64,000 bases of DNA from Nomia melanderi (Eukaryota; Arthropoda; Insecta; Hymenoptera; Halictidae). A program made the translations under genes and the position numbers. Each line of letters opens with the position of its first letter. Position 1 is the stretch's first letter. Positions 23,953-35,690 of the stretch are shown one piece after another. The notes under the pieces are model-generated. The model ran no database searches, was not told where the DNA came from, and worked only from the letters and a program-made list of their open reading frames with translations. The stretch lies in assembly GCF_051020985.1 (NCBI RefSeq), contig NC_135003.1:6999501-7063500 (forward strand), in the 5' to 3' direction.

Positions 23953-24204
23953 TTAACCCCTTGCCCTATAATAACGTATCAGACTCGCGCTGAAGATTTT
24001 AAATAGAACTTAACGAACGTAACTATTACAAAATTCCTGTGAATTCAAGTAAAATATTCTTCTTATATTGTCAATTATTATACTTTAGAACAAACATAGG
24101 CATGAAATATGCCTAGAATTTTTATCCCCTTTTCGACGAATTATTAATAACACAGTAGTTGTATCGATCATAGTAGAGAATTAAATTGTATGGCAAAGGG
24201 TTGA
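23953..24204 (+). mobile_element. TTAA-type MITE, family E, copy 2
   Basis: Left end TTAACCCCTTGCCCTATAAT; the right end is TGTATGGCAAAGGGTTGA, so the right TTAA is decayed. The interior aligns with copy 1 at 4720-4957 and, in reverse, with the fragment at 38767-38885. A local hairpin TAGGCAT/ATGCCTA lies near the middle. It is non-coding. Confidence 0.83.
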
Positions 24205-24913
24205 ACTTTCAATTGAACACAGTAACTAATTAAAGCACCGTGCTGTAAGTAGTCTAAACAAATTTTTAGAAAGACCAATACCCCGGATTAACTAAAAAAG
24301 AAACAGAGTCTAATGCAATTTGTTTTCTCTGTAATTTTTCCACCGGCGCGGGGTTAGAGGGTTATAAAAATGCTCGATCAAAGGACGTAGCGTGTAACCG
24401 AAACTCTCCTGTCAAAAGATTAAATCGCGTCTACAGCCCTCTGTGGAGACGCGGTGGCGTAATACACGATTAAATTAGCGTGTGACACGCCGAGGCGGCC
24501 TCTTCTATGACGCACGGCCGCTCACGCTGCGCTTTAACCGTAATTTTCAACAACAACCGTCCGGCGGTCGTCTGATCCTGGTCAGGCTAGGGCCGTGAGG
24601 CAAGAGGGAAAGGACATCGTGCGACAACACACGGGGTCGCCGGGACGCGGAGGTCTCTGGTGGCGGATCCCGGTCCAGGGACACGGGGATAACGGCCGCG
24701 GACACACCGACCGGCTCGCTTATAGACCGTTAATTAATTTCGCCAATTACACTGACGACCAAAGCGGCCCTATCGCCCTTTGTGCCTGACCCTGCTGGCC
24801 ATCAGTGAAGACTGCGCCGAGTTAACGCCGACACCGAGGCCAAGCCATCGCCGAAAAACGTTCTGCAAGTCCCTCTGGGGATAATTATCCCTTTTCTTGG
24901 GACATTTCGGGCG
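24205..24913. other. Non-coding CpG-rich stretch
   Basis: From about 24330 to 24890 the sequence is CpG-rich and includes palindromic and TTAATTAATTTCGCC-type motifs like those of insect conserved non-coding DNA. That is only a resemblance. No gene is supported. Confidence 0.4.
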
Positions 24914-25175
24914 TTAATGCCTTGCCTTATGATACCGAATTAGAGGTTCGTGACGAAAACTTCGAATTAAATTGAATGATTTTCTTCTTGGTCTCTTTTT
25001 AGTTTATTTTTGGTTTCCTTGAGGTTGTTGAATATTCCGTTTTTGCTAAGGACGATTAAGCTCCGCTAGAAGCACAGTTAAGGCGGTTTCTCTTGTTTTT
25101 CTAGTAATTACCTAAATAACAAGTAAGCAGTTACTTTCATTGCAGTTGCTAAGGAAACCATCACGCAAGGGTTAA
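24914..25175 (+). mobile_element. TTAA-type MITE, family E-like
   Basis: Flanked by TTAA on both sides. Left end TTAATGCCTTGCCTTATGAT; the right end in reverse is TTAACCCTTGCGTGATGGT. The first 70 bases resemble family E copy 2, while the rest has diverged. Length 262 bp, non-coding. Confidence 0.72.
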
Positions 25176-25711
25176 TTATTTCCAAGTGAAAATGCCCCCG
25201 TAAATCCCCATTAAGGAAACTTAAACCTTCGCTTAACTTTTTTCCACTTAGTCGCGTTCTGATTTTCTTCGGTACACTATTGAAACTAAGAATATTACTA
25301 TAAAAATATTACTAATCCACGTATTTGTCTACTTTATTTCAATATTTCACACTGTTGCATTATACAAAGTCTAACGTGAAATACTAACCTTCACAACTCT
25401 ACTGCTTCCTAATTATCAATTCTAATATTTAATTCTAATTCTAGTTCTCAAAGTGTTAACGAAAAGAGTACAACTCTATCACACGAAACTTCGTTTACCT
25501 TTACGCCCAAAACAATTTTTCACCCCCTACATTCCTTACACAACTGTAGTAATCGTGTCGATCCGCTCCGCGATTAGTTTCACTTTAAAATTCCGCGGCA
25601 TCCAGTCAGTCCAAGGACAATGGATTCAAGTACAAGCGAGAGAGCCGAGCAAACACTCGAAACCGACGACCCACTCGTTCGTTGCTCACTTTCGACTCTC
25701 CCTGGATCGAA
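25176..25711. other. Non-coding stretch
   Basis: AT-rich, becoming CpG-rich after about 25550. No recognisable gene. Confidence 0.4.
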
Positions 25712-25731
25712 GAAACCTCTCGAGAGGTTTC
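25712..25731. repeat. Perfect 20-bp palindrome
   Basis: GAAACCTCTCGAGAGGTTTC equals its own reverse complement over all 20 bases and has no spacer. It lies in a CpG-rich island and explains why the same Glu-Thr-Ser-Arg-Glu-Val-Ser string appears in frames on both strands. Function is unknown; it could be a dimeric protein site or chance. Confidence 0.9.
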
Positions 25732-27263
25732 CCTCATTCCCTTTCGCCTCCATCGGGACGGACAAAGCCGGACGGAGTCACCTTCGGCGTCGTCGCGGGG
25801 GTCGCGACCCCCGGCCAACAAACCCGGCCGGAAGCCGCGGATATATCCCGTGCGGTCGTTGGCCGGCCGCAAAACCGCCACCCGTAACTCAATTAATCCG
25901 GATTGATCCGACGCTGCACACGGGACCCGCGACTCGCTCTCTCCCTGCAGGTGCGCGTACGTGTGCATGGGCACGAACTTGAATCGGTGAATCGATCGGG
26001 GACGGCGCGCTCGTCGGCGACGATTATATCCCGTTGCGGTAATGTCCAAGACGCAACGAGAGATAAATATCGGTCGCTGGTCAGTGACGGATAGGGTACC
26101 TGGTCGAGGGAACTGTGACAGTGTTGTGTGTGAATGGTGAATTGGTGAGGACTGGATTGAGATTTGTAATTGTAGTTTTGTTGGGAGAATATGGATTCGT
26201 TGGATAAATGTAATTAGAACTGTAAGTTTTGTTTGGTTGTACTGGTAGAATGAATGGTTTCGCGTGTTTGGGAGTGTTTGAGAATGTTTGTATATGTTTT
26301 AATATGTTTGAGATGGTGTAGCATGGTTTGAAGAAGTTCGTTAGAACTTGACGATTGAGATTTGATTATCTGCAGTTTAGACTTGTACGTTTTAGCTTAT
26401 TTCACAACATATTACAATTTCGTGAAAATGTTTGACTCAACAAGATGCACTATTAAAAGAAATTTAGATTGTATTAATACCTAAATTTTTTTACAGAGAA
26501 CTTACCACGGAAGCTTTAAGCCAGCTGTCATTACAAGAAGATGGCATTAAGTGGGCACCGTAGGGAGTTGTTTTTCTGCTCGTCATCGGAACAAGAAAAC
26601 AGGGTAGACTATTGCGAAGCAAGCCGTTAAACAAGGAAAAAGAAGAAGGGAATATCGAGTCGATTGCTGAAACATTGTTGCTTCGCAACCCGCAATTCCG
26701 ACACCGACTAATTTCCGAGCACGCGGGCGAAAGTAAAAGGAGGAAACAGCAAAAATGAAAATCACAGGGAGCGAGGAAGGGTCGGGCAAGGCGGTTATGG
26801 TAATCGCGTTAAATAAAAATGGTCGCGTGGCGTACAGAAATCGAGCAAAGGGGTTGCTGGCCGACTCAGAGGCGGCATTATTGTTCTAAAGGACTGCTAT
26901 TAAGAAAATAATCTTCCCAGTGGAAGTAATATCGTCGCCGGGAGTTAATTTAACACTGGAACCACCGAGTGTTCAACGCAATTCACGTGCTTCTTCTTGT
27001 AAAATTATAACGGTGCATTCTTTCCATGTTCCTGCGCCACACGCGTTGCATTATGTACCTAGATAAAACTATCTTTTTCAGACATAAAAATTCATTTTCA
27101 TGAAGATATGCGAAAGGAAAGAAACTTCGCTAAAATTTATAAAACGCGAAAAACCTCAATGATACTTTATAATAAATTTTAACATTTCATTCCCTATTTC
27201 ACTAGAATCTCAGTTCCATAATATTTTTATAGAAAAAGATTTTCCTTAGTTCAATGAACGCGT
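25732..27263. other. Non-coding stretch; possible family K end
   Basis: CpG-rich to about 26100 and again at 26510-26940, AT-rich elsewhere. At 26950 TTAACACTGGAACCACCGAG resembles the left end of family K elements, but the inverted partner was not found, so it may be a truncated copy. No gene is supported. Confidence 0.4.
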
Positions 27264-27530
27264 TTAACACTATACGTACCGACACTTTGTATATACCTAT
27301 ATCTATCACAGCTAGACAAATAACTAGTTATAAAATAAAGAACCAGTTAAACGATAAATATTTCTTATTGAAAACCGAAACAGAAGGAAAGACAAAAATC
27401 CAAAACTGATTGGATTGGACAATCGGTAACATGAAAATTGATATAACGTGAAATGAACGAAGAAAAACGAAGAAATTGCAGTCAAATTTTAAGACGAAAT
27501 TGACATCGTTCGCGGTACGTTTAGTGTTAA
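27264..27530 (+). mobile_element. TTAA-type MITE, family A, copy 3
   Basis: Bounded by TTAA on both sides. Left end TTAACACTATACGTACCGAC, right end CGCGGTACGTTTAGTGTTAA. The interior aligns with copies 1 and 2 (ATAACTAGTTATAAAATAAAG, AACAGAAGGAAAGAC, AAACTGATT). The GGTCA/TGACC palindrome seen in the other two copies is not preserved here. Confidence 0.88.
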
Positions 27531-29112
27531 AATAGTGTCAAACACGAACAGCTGAGCAATTTGAACAATCGCGACGCAAGAAATCTGAAACCGGTAATTC
27601 CGACAGGTAGAATGGTTCTCGTGTTGAAGAACCCTCCGGATTGCATAATCTCGCATCAATCCTCGCGACGTATAGCTCTCGGGTGTCTCGCTGCCGGAGG
27701 AGAAAGGAGAAAAAACGGGAAGGAACAGTGGTAGAGGCAAAAAAAGAACACGGAAAAATGAACGACCGGGTCGAGCTCGTGCATCGCGGAAATTGTCGTG
27801 CGGGGCTCGATAAAGAATATATACGCGCGCATACATATGTGCCTACGTACGTATGAAGTAACGCTTGTGGGTCCAGTATGTACGCCCGCGAAGTTCGCAC
27901 GCGACGCGCAATAATTTTTCCCGCGCGACAAAATCGCTTTGAGGAGGACGCCGGCACGGGGCCGACACGGAAACGCCTGAATAATAACGTTGAGTGCTCG
28001 TTCTTTCACGTCACCTTTCTTCTCTGCTCAGTTCCTTTCTTCCTTTCTCATGCAGCTGCTTACCTTATCGGCGATTTTGTCGGAAACGGTGACCAACCGA
28101 GCGATTAACGGATCTTTTCTTGCACTCTCGCATTCTGTTGGTTCCCATATATAGGCCGAAGTAATGGGAATGTGTTTTCTTTGTTATTGTTAGAGTGACT
28201 TGAGATTTAAGAGTTGTTGAACAGCTCTTAATCTGGTAACGACTGAAGATAAAAGAGAAATGTTTCAGAGGTTAAGTAGTTTTGGATATTTCAAGCCTTT
28301 GCAATCGAATGCTTTTCAATAGAAATATTCAGAACCTTTCGGTGAGATATAGATAATATTCTTTGAAACTAACTAATGAGAGAACATAGATGAACCAAGA
28401 AACAAAAGTAATTTACTTCAATATAGTATTTCGCATATCGATGCAGTAATGAAAGATTGATATTGTATATGAGACTTTGAAAGGGTTAAAAAATGAATCT
28501 TTAAGTAACAAAGAATATTTGGAAATCTTTAATATAATAATAATTTAATGTTACTCGTTCATCATCGTTGATCTCAGAATATAAGGTTTCTAATCAGGAT
28601 TTCAGACGAGTGTACATGGAACTTTAGAAGGAACAGTGTTTAATGCATCCACTGAAATGTAATATTGTTTGTCCCTTGATGTCAGTAATTTCAGAGATTA
28701 AATAATTTTGTTCGTTGTCACTTTTATCGAATGATAATTTCAATAGGAGTCCTCCGAGGACACGACTTCGCATTGGGGACTTCGGTCGCGATCGATCGTA
28801 GGTAATTGAGGCAGCAATTTATTGATAAGCTCGACCGTTGATTTATTTAATTCGTGCACGAGACACAGGATACACGGCTGAATAGGCCCGCGCCACTGCG
28901 ACCGAGAAATCACGATTACTGCAACTGACGAGATAATCGAATATACGATAGCTGAAGCGATACACCGTTGCTCTCTCGATAACGACTCGCAAAAGTGACC
29001 TTTCCCACTAATCTCAGTCCTAAATTATTCGTGAACAATGTTTCATCGTTAACATTTATTGCTCACCTATAATGATCAATACTATTCTCACTATTAATCA
29101 ATAACTTTATTA
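27531..29112. other. Non-coding stretch
   Basis: CpG-rich at about 27580-28110 and 28740-29000, AT-rich between. GAAAGGGTTAA at about 28477 resembles the right end of a CCCTTT-class element, but no left end was found. No gene is supported. Confidence 0.42.
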
Positions 29113-29281
29113 TTAGACAGACAATCGTACGCGTTTACATAATTCACGAATTCCCCGAAATATGAACAGCAAAATGTGAAACGTGATATTCAAATGATTA
29201 GACAGACAATCGCACGCATTTACATTATTCACGATTTCCCCGAAACCTGCACGGCAAAATGCGAAACGTGATATTTAAATG
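29113..29281 (+). repeat. Two-copy 85-bp tandem repeat
   Basis: Two head-to-tail units begin TTAGACAGACAATCG at 29113 and 29198 and share ACGCRTTTACATWATTCACGA, CCCCGAAA and AAACGTGATATT. They differ at roughly one base in seven. Non-coding. Confidence 0.88.
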
Positions 29282-32145
29282 GATCACGAAGCACGAGTAT
29301 TAAACGATATTCAACCAGCGTTATGCAACAATAATGGCAACAACGCTGACAAAATACAGGCATTAATTTGGGGAAAAGGTTGATGTTGACAGCTCGTTAC
29401 AAATGGAACATCGCGACGCAGTGAACGTCCGGATTATCGGACGAAATCGAATACGGTAGCATTTTCGAAAATTCGACCCAATTACCCGCGCATCATTTAA
29501 AAGCGATTCGACCGGAGGATTGAGTCGGGCGTAACGTTCGGTCGTTATTGCGACATGATCGAAACGCGAGCCGGAGGTCGAAGGTGGATTCGTCGATTCG
29601 TTCCCACGAATCGAAAAACGCTGAGCCGAATATCCGTTCGAAAAAAGATGAAGAAAGGTTTTTTACGAAATGAAAGACCGAGGGACAGAAGGTTCGAAGA
29701 CAGAGAATCGTAGTCGGAAATCAAACGAGCTTTCATGAAAATTTGAGAACGATTCGGTGGAAAGGCACCGGTGCAGCGCGCGATTTATTAAAAACCAAAG
29801 AGTCAGGTCGAATCGGCGATAAGCGGCGCAGCGACGAGTCACGCTCGATCGAGTGCAAACGATAAACTGTGGTACTCGTATTAAACCGCAACAATTAATT
29901 CAATAATCGCGGGGTCGGGAACCGAGGCAACCATTTATTAAAGCTGATTCATAGATCCGCGTCAGTGCAAACTGTACCTCTGTTTTATTCAACTCGATTC
30001 TCGAATAAGATACAGAATTTCAGGAAAATTGAAAATTTGTATTTCTGATACAGACGACACAGGTTTTATAATGTTCCCGTTAACATTGTCCATTAAAATT
30101 TCGAAAACGATTAAAGCGATTTCTATAGCCTAGTTCGCAAAAGAAACGTTTGGCCTCGCTCTTACGTCGCTTAGCTCCATCCATTAGCTACTTAGCGTAA
30201 CCTTGATTGCTTGTAGCGTAAGATTACTTTCAGAGAAATCCCAAGGTTTCCTAACATTCTATTTACTGTTTTGATTTTCTTTTTAAAGACAGTTTATAAC
30301 AATGAAAATGATTATCGTACAACGAAGAAGAAGATATATTTTAAATTAGATAAAGTTCTTTTGCATGACGTAGAAAAATTTCATGGAGCTACATCGGTCA
30401 AAGGGATTGTAAAGGAAGAGGATCCCTAAGTCGATCAAGAAAATCGGTTGAGAGAATCACTGGTACATGTAAAACGCAATACACGGAATAAATAAAATCG
30501 AGAGGGGACGTGGATTTTACCTTTGACTGCAAACCAAACGACTCCAGGTGATCGCGTCGATCTGGCTGGAGGAAGGTATATCTATTTCAGCGGAATAAAT
30601 TCTTTGGAAATATTTGCCGAGTTCACGGAGCTCCTTCGAGAACGGGAAATATTCGATTTCGTGGATCAATGCTCCCGACGTTCTTAAACAAAAGTCTCAT
30701 TCGCATTCGTGGCTGCAGAGATGCCTGTTCAATTCAAAATCCATCATAAATATATATCGATATAGTCGATTCAGAAAAGCAATATATGAAGTATTTAATT
30801 AAATTCCGCTGGTTTCTCACGAAGTGAGTTACGAAAATATATACAAACGTTGGTAATCTAGAGACAACGCGGGGAAACACGAATTGCTGCAGATTCACTG
30901 GAGGTGCGGAATCAAATATTCAATCATCGAGAATCCCCGTTACGTGTTCCATTGGTGCCTTGATTGACCCCCGATTTCGCCCAGTTACACGCTCCGAGGG
31001 CATAATGCGAGCTACATTCGGCGCGTTCTAATTCTCGAACGTCGACAAATTTCCGATTTGCTTAGATCGTTATACGCGTGAGCTTAGATGTAACGGCTCG
31101 ATTAATTCCGAGCAAACCGAGTCGATGCTTCCGATCTGATTGCTACCGACGGTATGCCGCACGTGTCGCGAAACTCCGCTCTGTTCCGGTGAAACATTAA
31201 TCACCGGGTAATACGAGCGAGAAATTATTACGTGTTCGTAGTAGAAAAGAATTGATTTGTGTTCTCTGAGTACCAAGGAGCACGAGCTTAGGGTGTGATA
31301 ACACAGATTTCTTAATAAAAATCGTAATAAAGAATTCCACCGAACAAAAATTTACAGAGACAAATGAAACAAAAACTTCCACAAACTCGAATTTTTTTCA
31401 GATAATATTTTTTAAGACGTCGAAACTACCGACGGAAAGCGTAACATAAAAACGCCAGAATAAAAGATATCAGCAGCGTATTTCAACGTACTTCCATTTT
31501 ATAGAGAATTTACCGCTGATAATGCGGAGGGAAAAAACGAGCATGAGAAAAAGAGAAATAAATAAAACACGGATAAATAATTTGCAACGACCGATTAGGA
31601 AGCTTTCGCGTTCGGTGGACGCGTGAGCGACAAAGCTGATTCGCGATTGGGGGTAGGGCCCGATCGCGAAAAGCCAGAGCGACCGACAAAGCCCGAATGT
31701 TTTGCGTCGAAAAGGCCGATGGCGGGGCTTAATCCGATTTGAGCGCGATCGGCCGATAGTCGGCCGGAGTTCCCGGTAATCAGGGCGGTTTATCGTTGAT
31801 CGCCGGGCTTTCCATTCGTCACGCCTAATTCTGCGATAAATACTGTAACATTAGCGGTTTGATTTGCCCAGCTGTCGGGATTATGACGGCCCCAGCTTGC
31901 AGCGTGGTCATTCAATGCTCGCCTTCCCGATTCGTCAGCGAAAATAAACGTAACGTCAAATTAAATCGGTCTTTCTGACTGCTGTCTATTCAACCACGCT
32001 AACTCGGCTTGTATTGATGATGATATTGTAATACCCAGCGATGAAAGCGTAAATATGAACGTCGATAGAGAGGAAGGGGGTGATAATCTGATCGATGATG
32101 GAAACCAGAATACGTTTTCCCTACGGTGAATTAAAATAGGAGGCG
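29282..32145. other. Non-coding stretch
   Basis: Moderately CpG-rich, with many TCG/CGA words at 29380-29960, 30880-31190 and 31590-31960; AT-rich between. No open frame longer than about 70 codons and no recognisable gene. Confidence 0.45.
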
Positions 32146-32500
32146 TGGCTCTTTCCGTGGACCCGCCCAGTAGGTGGGCTTTAGAGAAAGGGAAGTGTAA
32201 AACAATCGAAAATGCAAGGGAAGGTGGAAATTAGAATTGAATAATATTTGAGTGGCTCTACAGGTGTAATTCTGATACTGTGAATGATATTGGAGATTTG
32301 ATTTCATTCGAAGCTGCTCCCAGTAGGCGGAGCAAAGAATAGAGTGAAATTATTATATGATATTGTGGAAATTCTCTGAGGTTGAGATTCAAATGTAATT
32401 ACAAATCGAATTGAAATGCTAGTACTTTCATGCACCGCTGTGAATTATGGAATTTCTTGATTATTACGTAAGCTTCTTCCAGTGGGAGGAGCATAGAACG
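32146..32500 (+). repeat. Three-copy tandem repeat, about 155 bp, each with a hairpin
   Basis: Three diverged units are aligned on a CAGTAGG/CAGTGGG core at 32168, 32321 and 32481. Around the core each unit can form a GC-rich hairpin: GCCCA/TGGGC (32165-32179), GCTCC/GGAGC (32316-32333) and GCTTCTTCC/GGAGGAGC (32473-32493). The stem bases differ between units but still pair, with G-T wobble in the third. Outside the core, similarity is weaker (AAGCT before and AGA or AGAA after the hairpin). No known RNA family was recognised. Confidence 0.6.
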
Positions 32501-34939
32501 AAGAAGTGGAGTAACAGTCACGATTGTTTTTTTTTTCTTGATATTTTATTTCATACTACGTTGATTGCTTCTGCTCTTTCTTCTCTCTAATTATTTAATC
32601 TTCACTAAACCAGAGAATAGTATCACAAAAAAATGGAATATTGTTATCCGCGGGCTGAAGCATAATTACAGTGGGATTAAATTCCAATATCTGTTTATAG
32701 ATGCATTTACTACTGAGCTCAACTAGATTACAAGCAAGAGGACGAGCACCAAGCCCCGAGATAGTTTCGCTAATCGCACTCGAAGTATCCTCGTCTACCC
32801 TGTACGTTGTACCGTGTCGATATGGTCCGTCCGTTTAATCAAGAAAAGACGTCGATTCGCCGCGCGATGGTCATCGGATTATCCTAGAAATCCCGATTTC
32901 CCGCTTGCCACTTTAATAAGAGGTGACCAATCAGTTTGTTCAGGTTTATCCGTCCTTTTACGCTGCGATTCGCTCGATTGCCCATTATTAAACTCCAGAC
33001 ATTTAACAGAATTTTCATTTTTATTGAACAGATTCGATGGAATCGACATTGTACAAAAAAACAACTCTTTTCATCAATGATCTCCATAAATCGAAATAAG
33101 AATGTTTGAAGTTTCAATGGAGTTCCATAATTTCTTTTAAAATTTCAGTGAATTGTGCAGTGTGCGTTGTTGCATTTCAGTGCAAATTTAAAAATACTTG
33201 CATTATGTCACAATTGAGACCGACATTTTTTGAAATTATAAGTAATACGAAGTTACACTGAATAGTACGGGTTCAAAGATACGTGAAACCATGTGAACGA
33301 GAGGGAAACGCAACCAGCGAAAAACGTAATATAACGTGTCAGCGGTTGGCAAACGCGTCGAAATCTGCTTGAGGAATACAATTTCTTCACTCGATCGGCA
33401 TCCGCAAAGTCCGTAACGTCTGATCTCCCTCTCGCGCGTCGCGGTGCCACCATGAACGAAAATTTATGCGATCCGGTAACCGGGCTCCTTTATGAATCGC
33501 TTCGCGTTCGCCGTTCCGACTCCTTCCCCACAAATCGCGATATTTATGCGCGACGGAACACTGCCAGTTTCCATTGATACCATTGCAGAGAAATGCAACA
33601 GCATTCTCCTTATTCGAATTAATCGGAAATAAAAAATATTCGAATGAAAGAATTTTCCAATGACAGAAGAATCTTTAGATCCTAACCAACAAATAACCTA
33701 CAACAATAATAATAAATAATTAAAATCAATCAACTGTATTGGGAATTAGTATATATTCATAAAAATGATCAAAATTCAATACTCCAAAAATTACAATTAG
33801 ACTAAATGCAATACTATTCCATGTTCATTGTTCACTACACCAAAATCGTAGAATAATCATTAAACTAAACACGTTCACTTCCAATTTCTCTGAACCGAAG
33901 AATCGAAACCACAAATTTCCATAAATATTCGTAGATTAATAGCAACGGCAATCAAATCCCTTTCAATTTTCCGAAGCAGAACAACGAACGGGGAGAAATG
34001 GAACCGTTTCGTCCCGACTTCGATCGGAATCGACGCGACCCGTCACCGGCGAAAGCAATATGGCGCGCTCGTCTCGGGTGTTTCTTTTTATTAATTTCGC
34101 GAGCGAGCGCCGGGAGCCGGAATTAAAACCGCGACACGATATTCTAATAATTCCACGATCGGCCCTCGTCACGGCCGTGTCCCAAGGAAATTACTCGTCG
34201 CCGAGCCTTCCGCCGCCACCGTTGTCAGCCGGAGTAAAATGAAATTGCGAATTCCCCGTGAAATTTCGCGAAACAAAATTGTGTACCGTAACGATCTATG
34301 GGGGGCCATTACACATCGCGCGGTAACCGTCTCGAAAATGGATTCGACCATCCGAGATGATAATGCGTCTTCTTCGTATTAAAGCACGCTATCGATCAGA
34401 ACCTCGTGGAAGACGGTTCCCCGGACGCACGGAATTTATGACGACGTTCGGTGGCTTGATTTTGCGGATGCCGTTAAAATGCTCGGCTACTAAAGCTCTG
34501 CAGATTTTTAGGAAATTAATTATCGATATGGTTTGCCAGAAAACCTTCGATGATTACTTAACGGAGATGGGAGATAAGGTTTACTCTATTAAAGTATTTA
34601 ATTCAGACATTTTTCAATCCCAATCCAGTAGAAAACTCGAGCAACTTCAAGTCCCGAAGCTCTTCATATTCAAAATTTAATTACTTTCAACTTGGGTTGC
34701 CAATCGTCTAATATCACAGATTTCAAAAACCTTCTAACCTTGTTTCAAATTCTGGTTCCATGAAAGATGCAAACCCTAGCTTCAAACCTTTCATATTTCA
34801 AACTGGAATATTCGGTTACTTCTCGAACCCTAGTTTTAATATGAAGAACCCAATGGTTTAATATTCCAAATTCAATGCTTCGTCAACCACGTTTCAAGTC
34901 TCAGTTTCAAAATAGGTGAACGTTATAAAAACGAGTTAT
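32501..34939. other. Non-coding stretch
   Basis: AT-rich with small CpG-rich parts (about 32720-32980, 33330-33560, 33980-34450). The 107-codon frame at 34357-34680 has no recognisable domain. From 34690 to 34920 the sequence is full of TTTCAAA-like words, perhaps decayed repeats. Confidence 0.45.
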
Positions 34940-35158
34940 AAACCCTTCCGTACCTAGAAGTGGGAATATCACCGATCATTTGCCAAATGAAACTCCTCTG
35001 TTCTATAAACATTCAACGGTTCTGAACTCGTGATACGCTAACAATAAATATCAAACTGATGTCGAAACAACGGTGAATTTACAGTTTTATATGATATTTA
35101 CTTATTCTACAGCCGACCTTTGTTTCTTAACTGAAGGTCGCGCTGGTCAGTCATTTGG
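34940..35158 (+). repeat. Diverged duplication, left copy
   Basis: This 219-base segment aligns with 35487-35690. Matching order: TAAACSCTTYCRTAC, ATCATKT, CATTYAACRRTTCT, CTCGTGATAYRCTAWCAATAA, ACGGTGARTTTACA, then GGTCG and GGYCAGTCA. The sequence between the copies is unrelated. Non-coding, origin unknown. Confidence 0.7.
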
Positions 35159-35486
35159 ATTAAGCCTGAGTTAGTATTTATTTAATAGCATTACTATTAC
35201 CGTTATTATTCATATTTTATTTCTTAAAAACAAAGGTTGTTAGAGATTCAAACCATATTCAAGTCAGACCTAACCAAGAAGCCACCAACCACTTCAGAAG
35301 CACAAAAGCATTTTCTATCACTCCATACATTTTCTCCTCTGCACATTTAATTTTAGCAACTAAGGTCGCTACACATTCAAAATTCCAATACCAGCAAATA
35401 TACAGCCCACTTTAATTTTTAATAAACAATTACTCAAAGTTATTTTGAGTTTACAAAGGTAGTCCGTATACCACGTAAGTACCTCC
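35159..35486. other. Spacer between the two copies of a duplication
   Basis: AT-rich, with nothing recognised. It has no similarity to the flanking duplicated segments. Confidence 0.4.
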
Positions 35487-35690
35487 TAAACGCTTTCATA
35501 CGCAAAAGTAGAGATATGACCAATCATGTCCCAATCGAAACCCCTTCTCCTCCAAGCATTTAACAATTCTAAAGCACTCGCGATACACTCGTGATATACT
35601 ATCAATAAGTACCACACAGAAATCGATACGACGGTGAGTTTACACAAGCCGTCTTCTGTTTCAGCGAACAGCGGTCGGCCAGTCACGCAT
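35487..35690 (+). repeat. Diverged duplication, right copy
   Basis: Right-hand partner of 34940-35158, offset by about 547 bases. It runs into a CpG-rich island at its right end. Confidence 0.7.
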
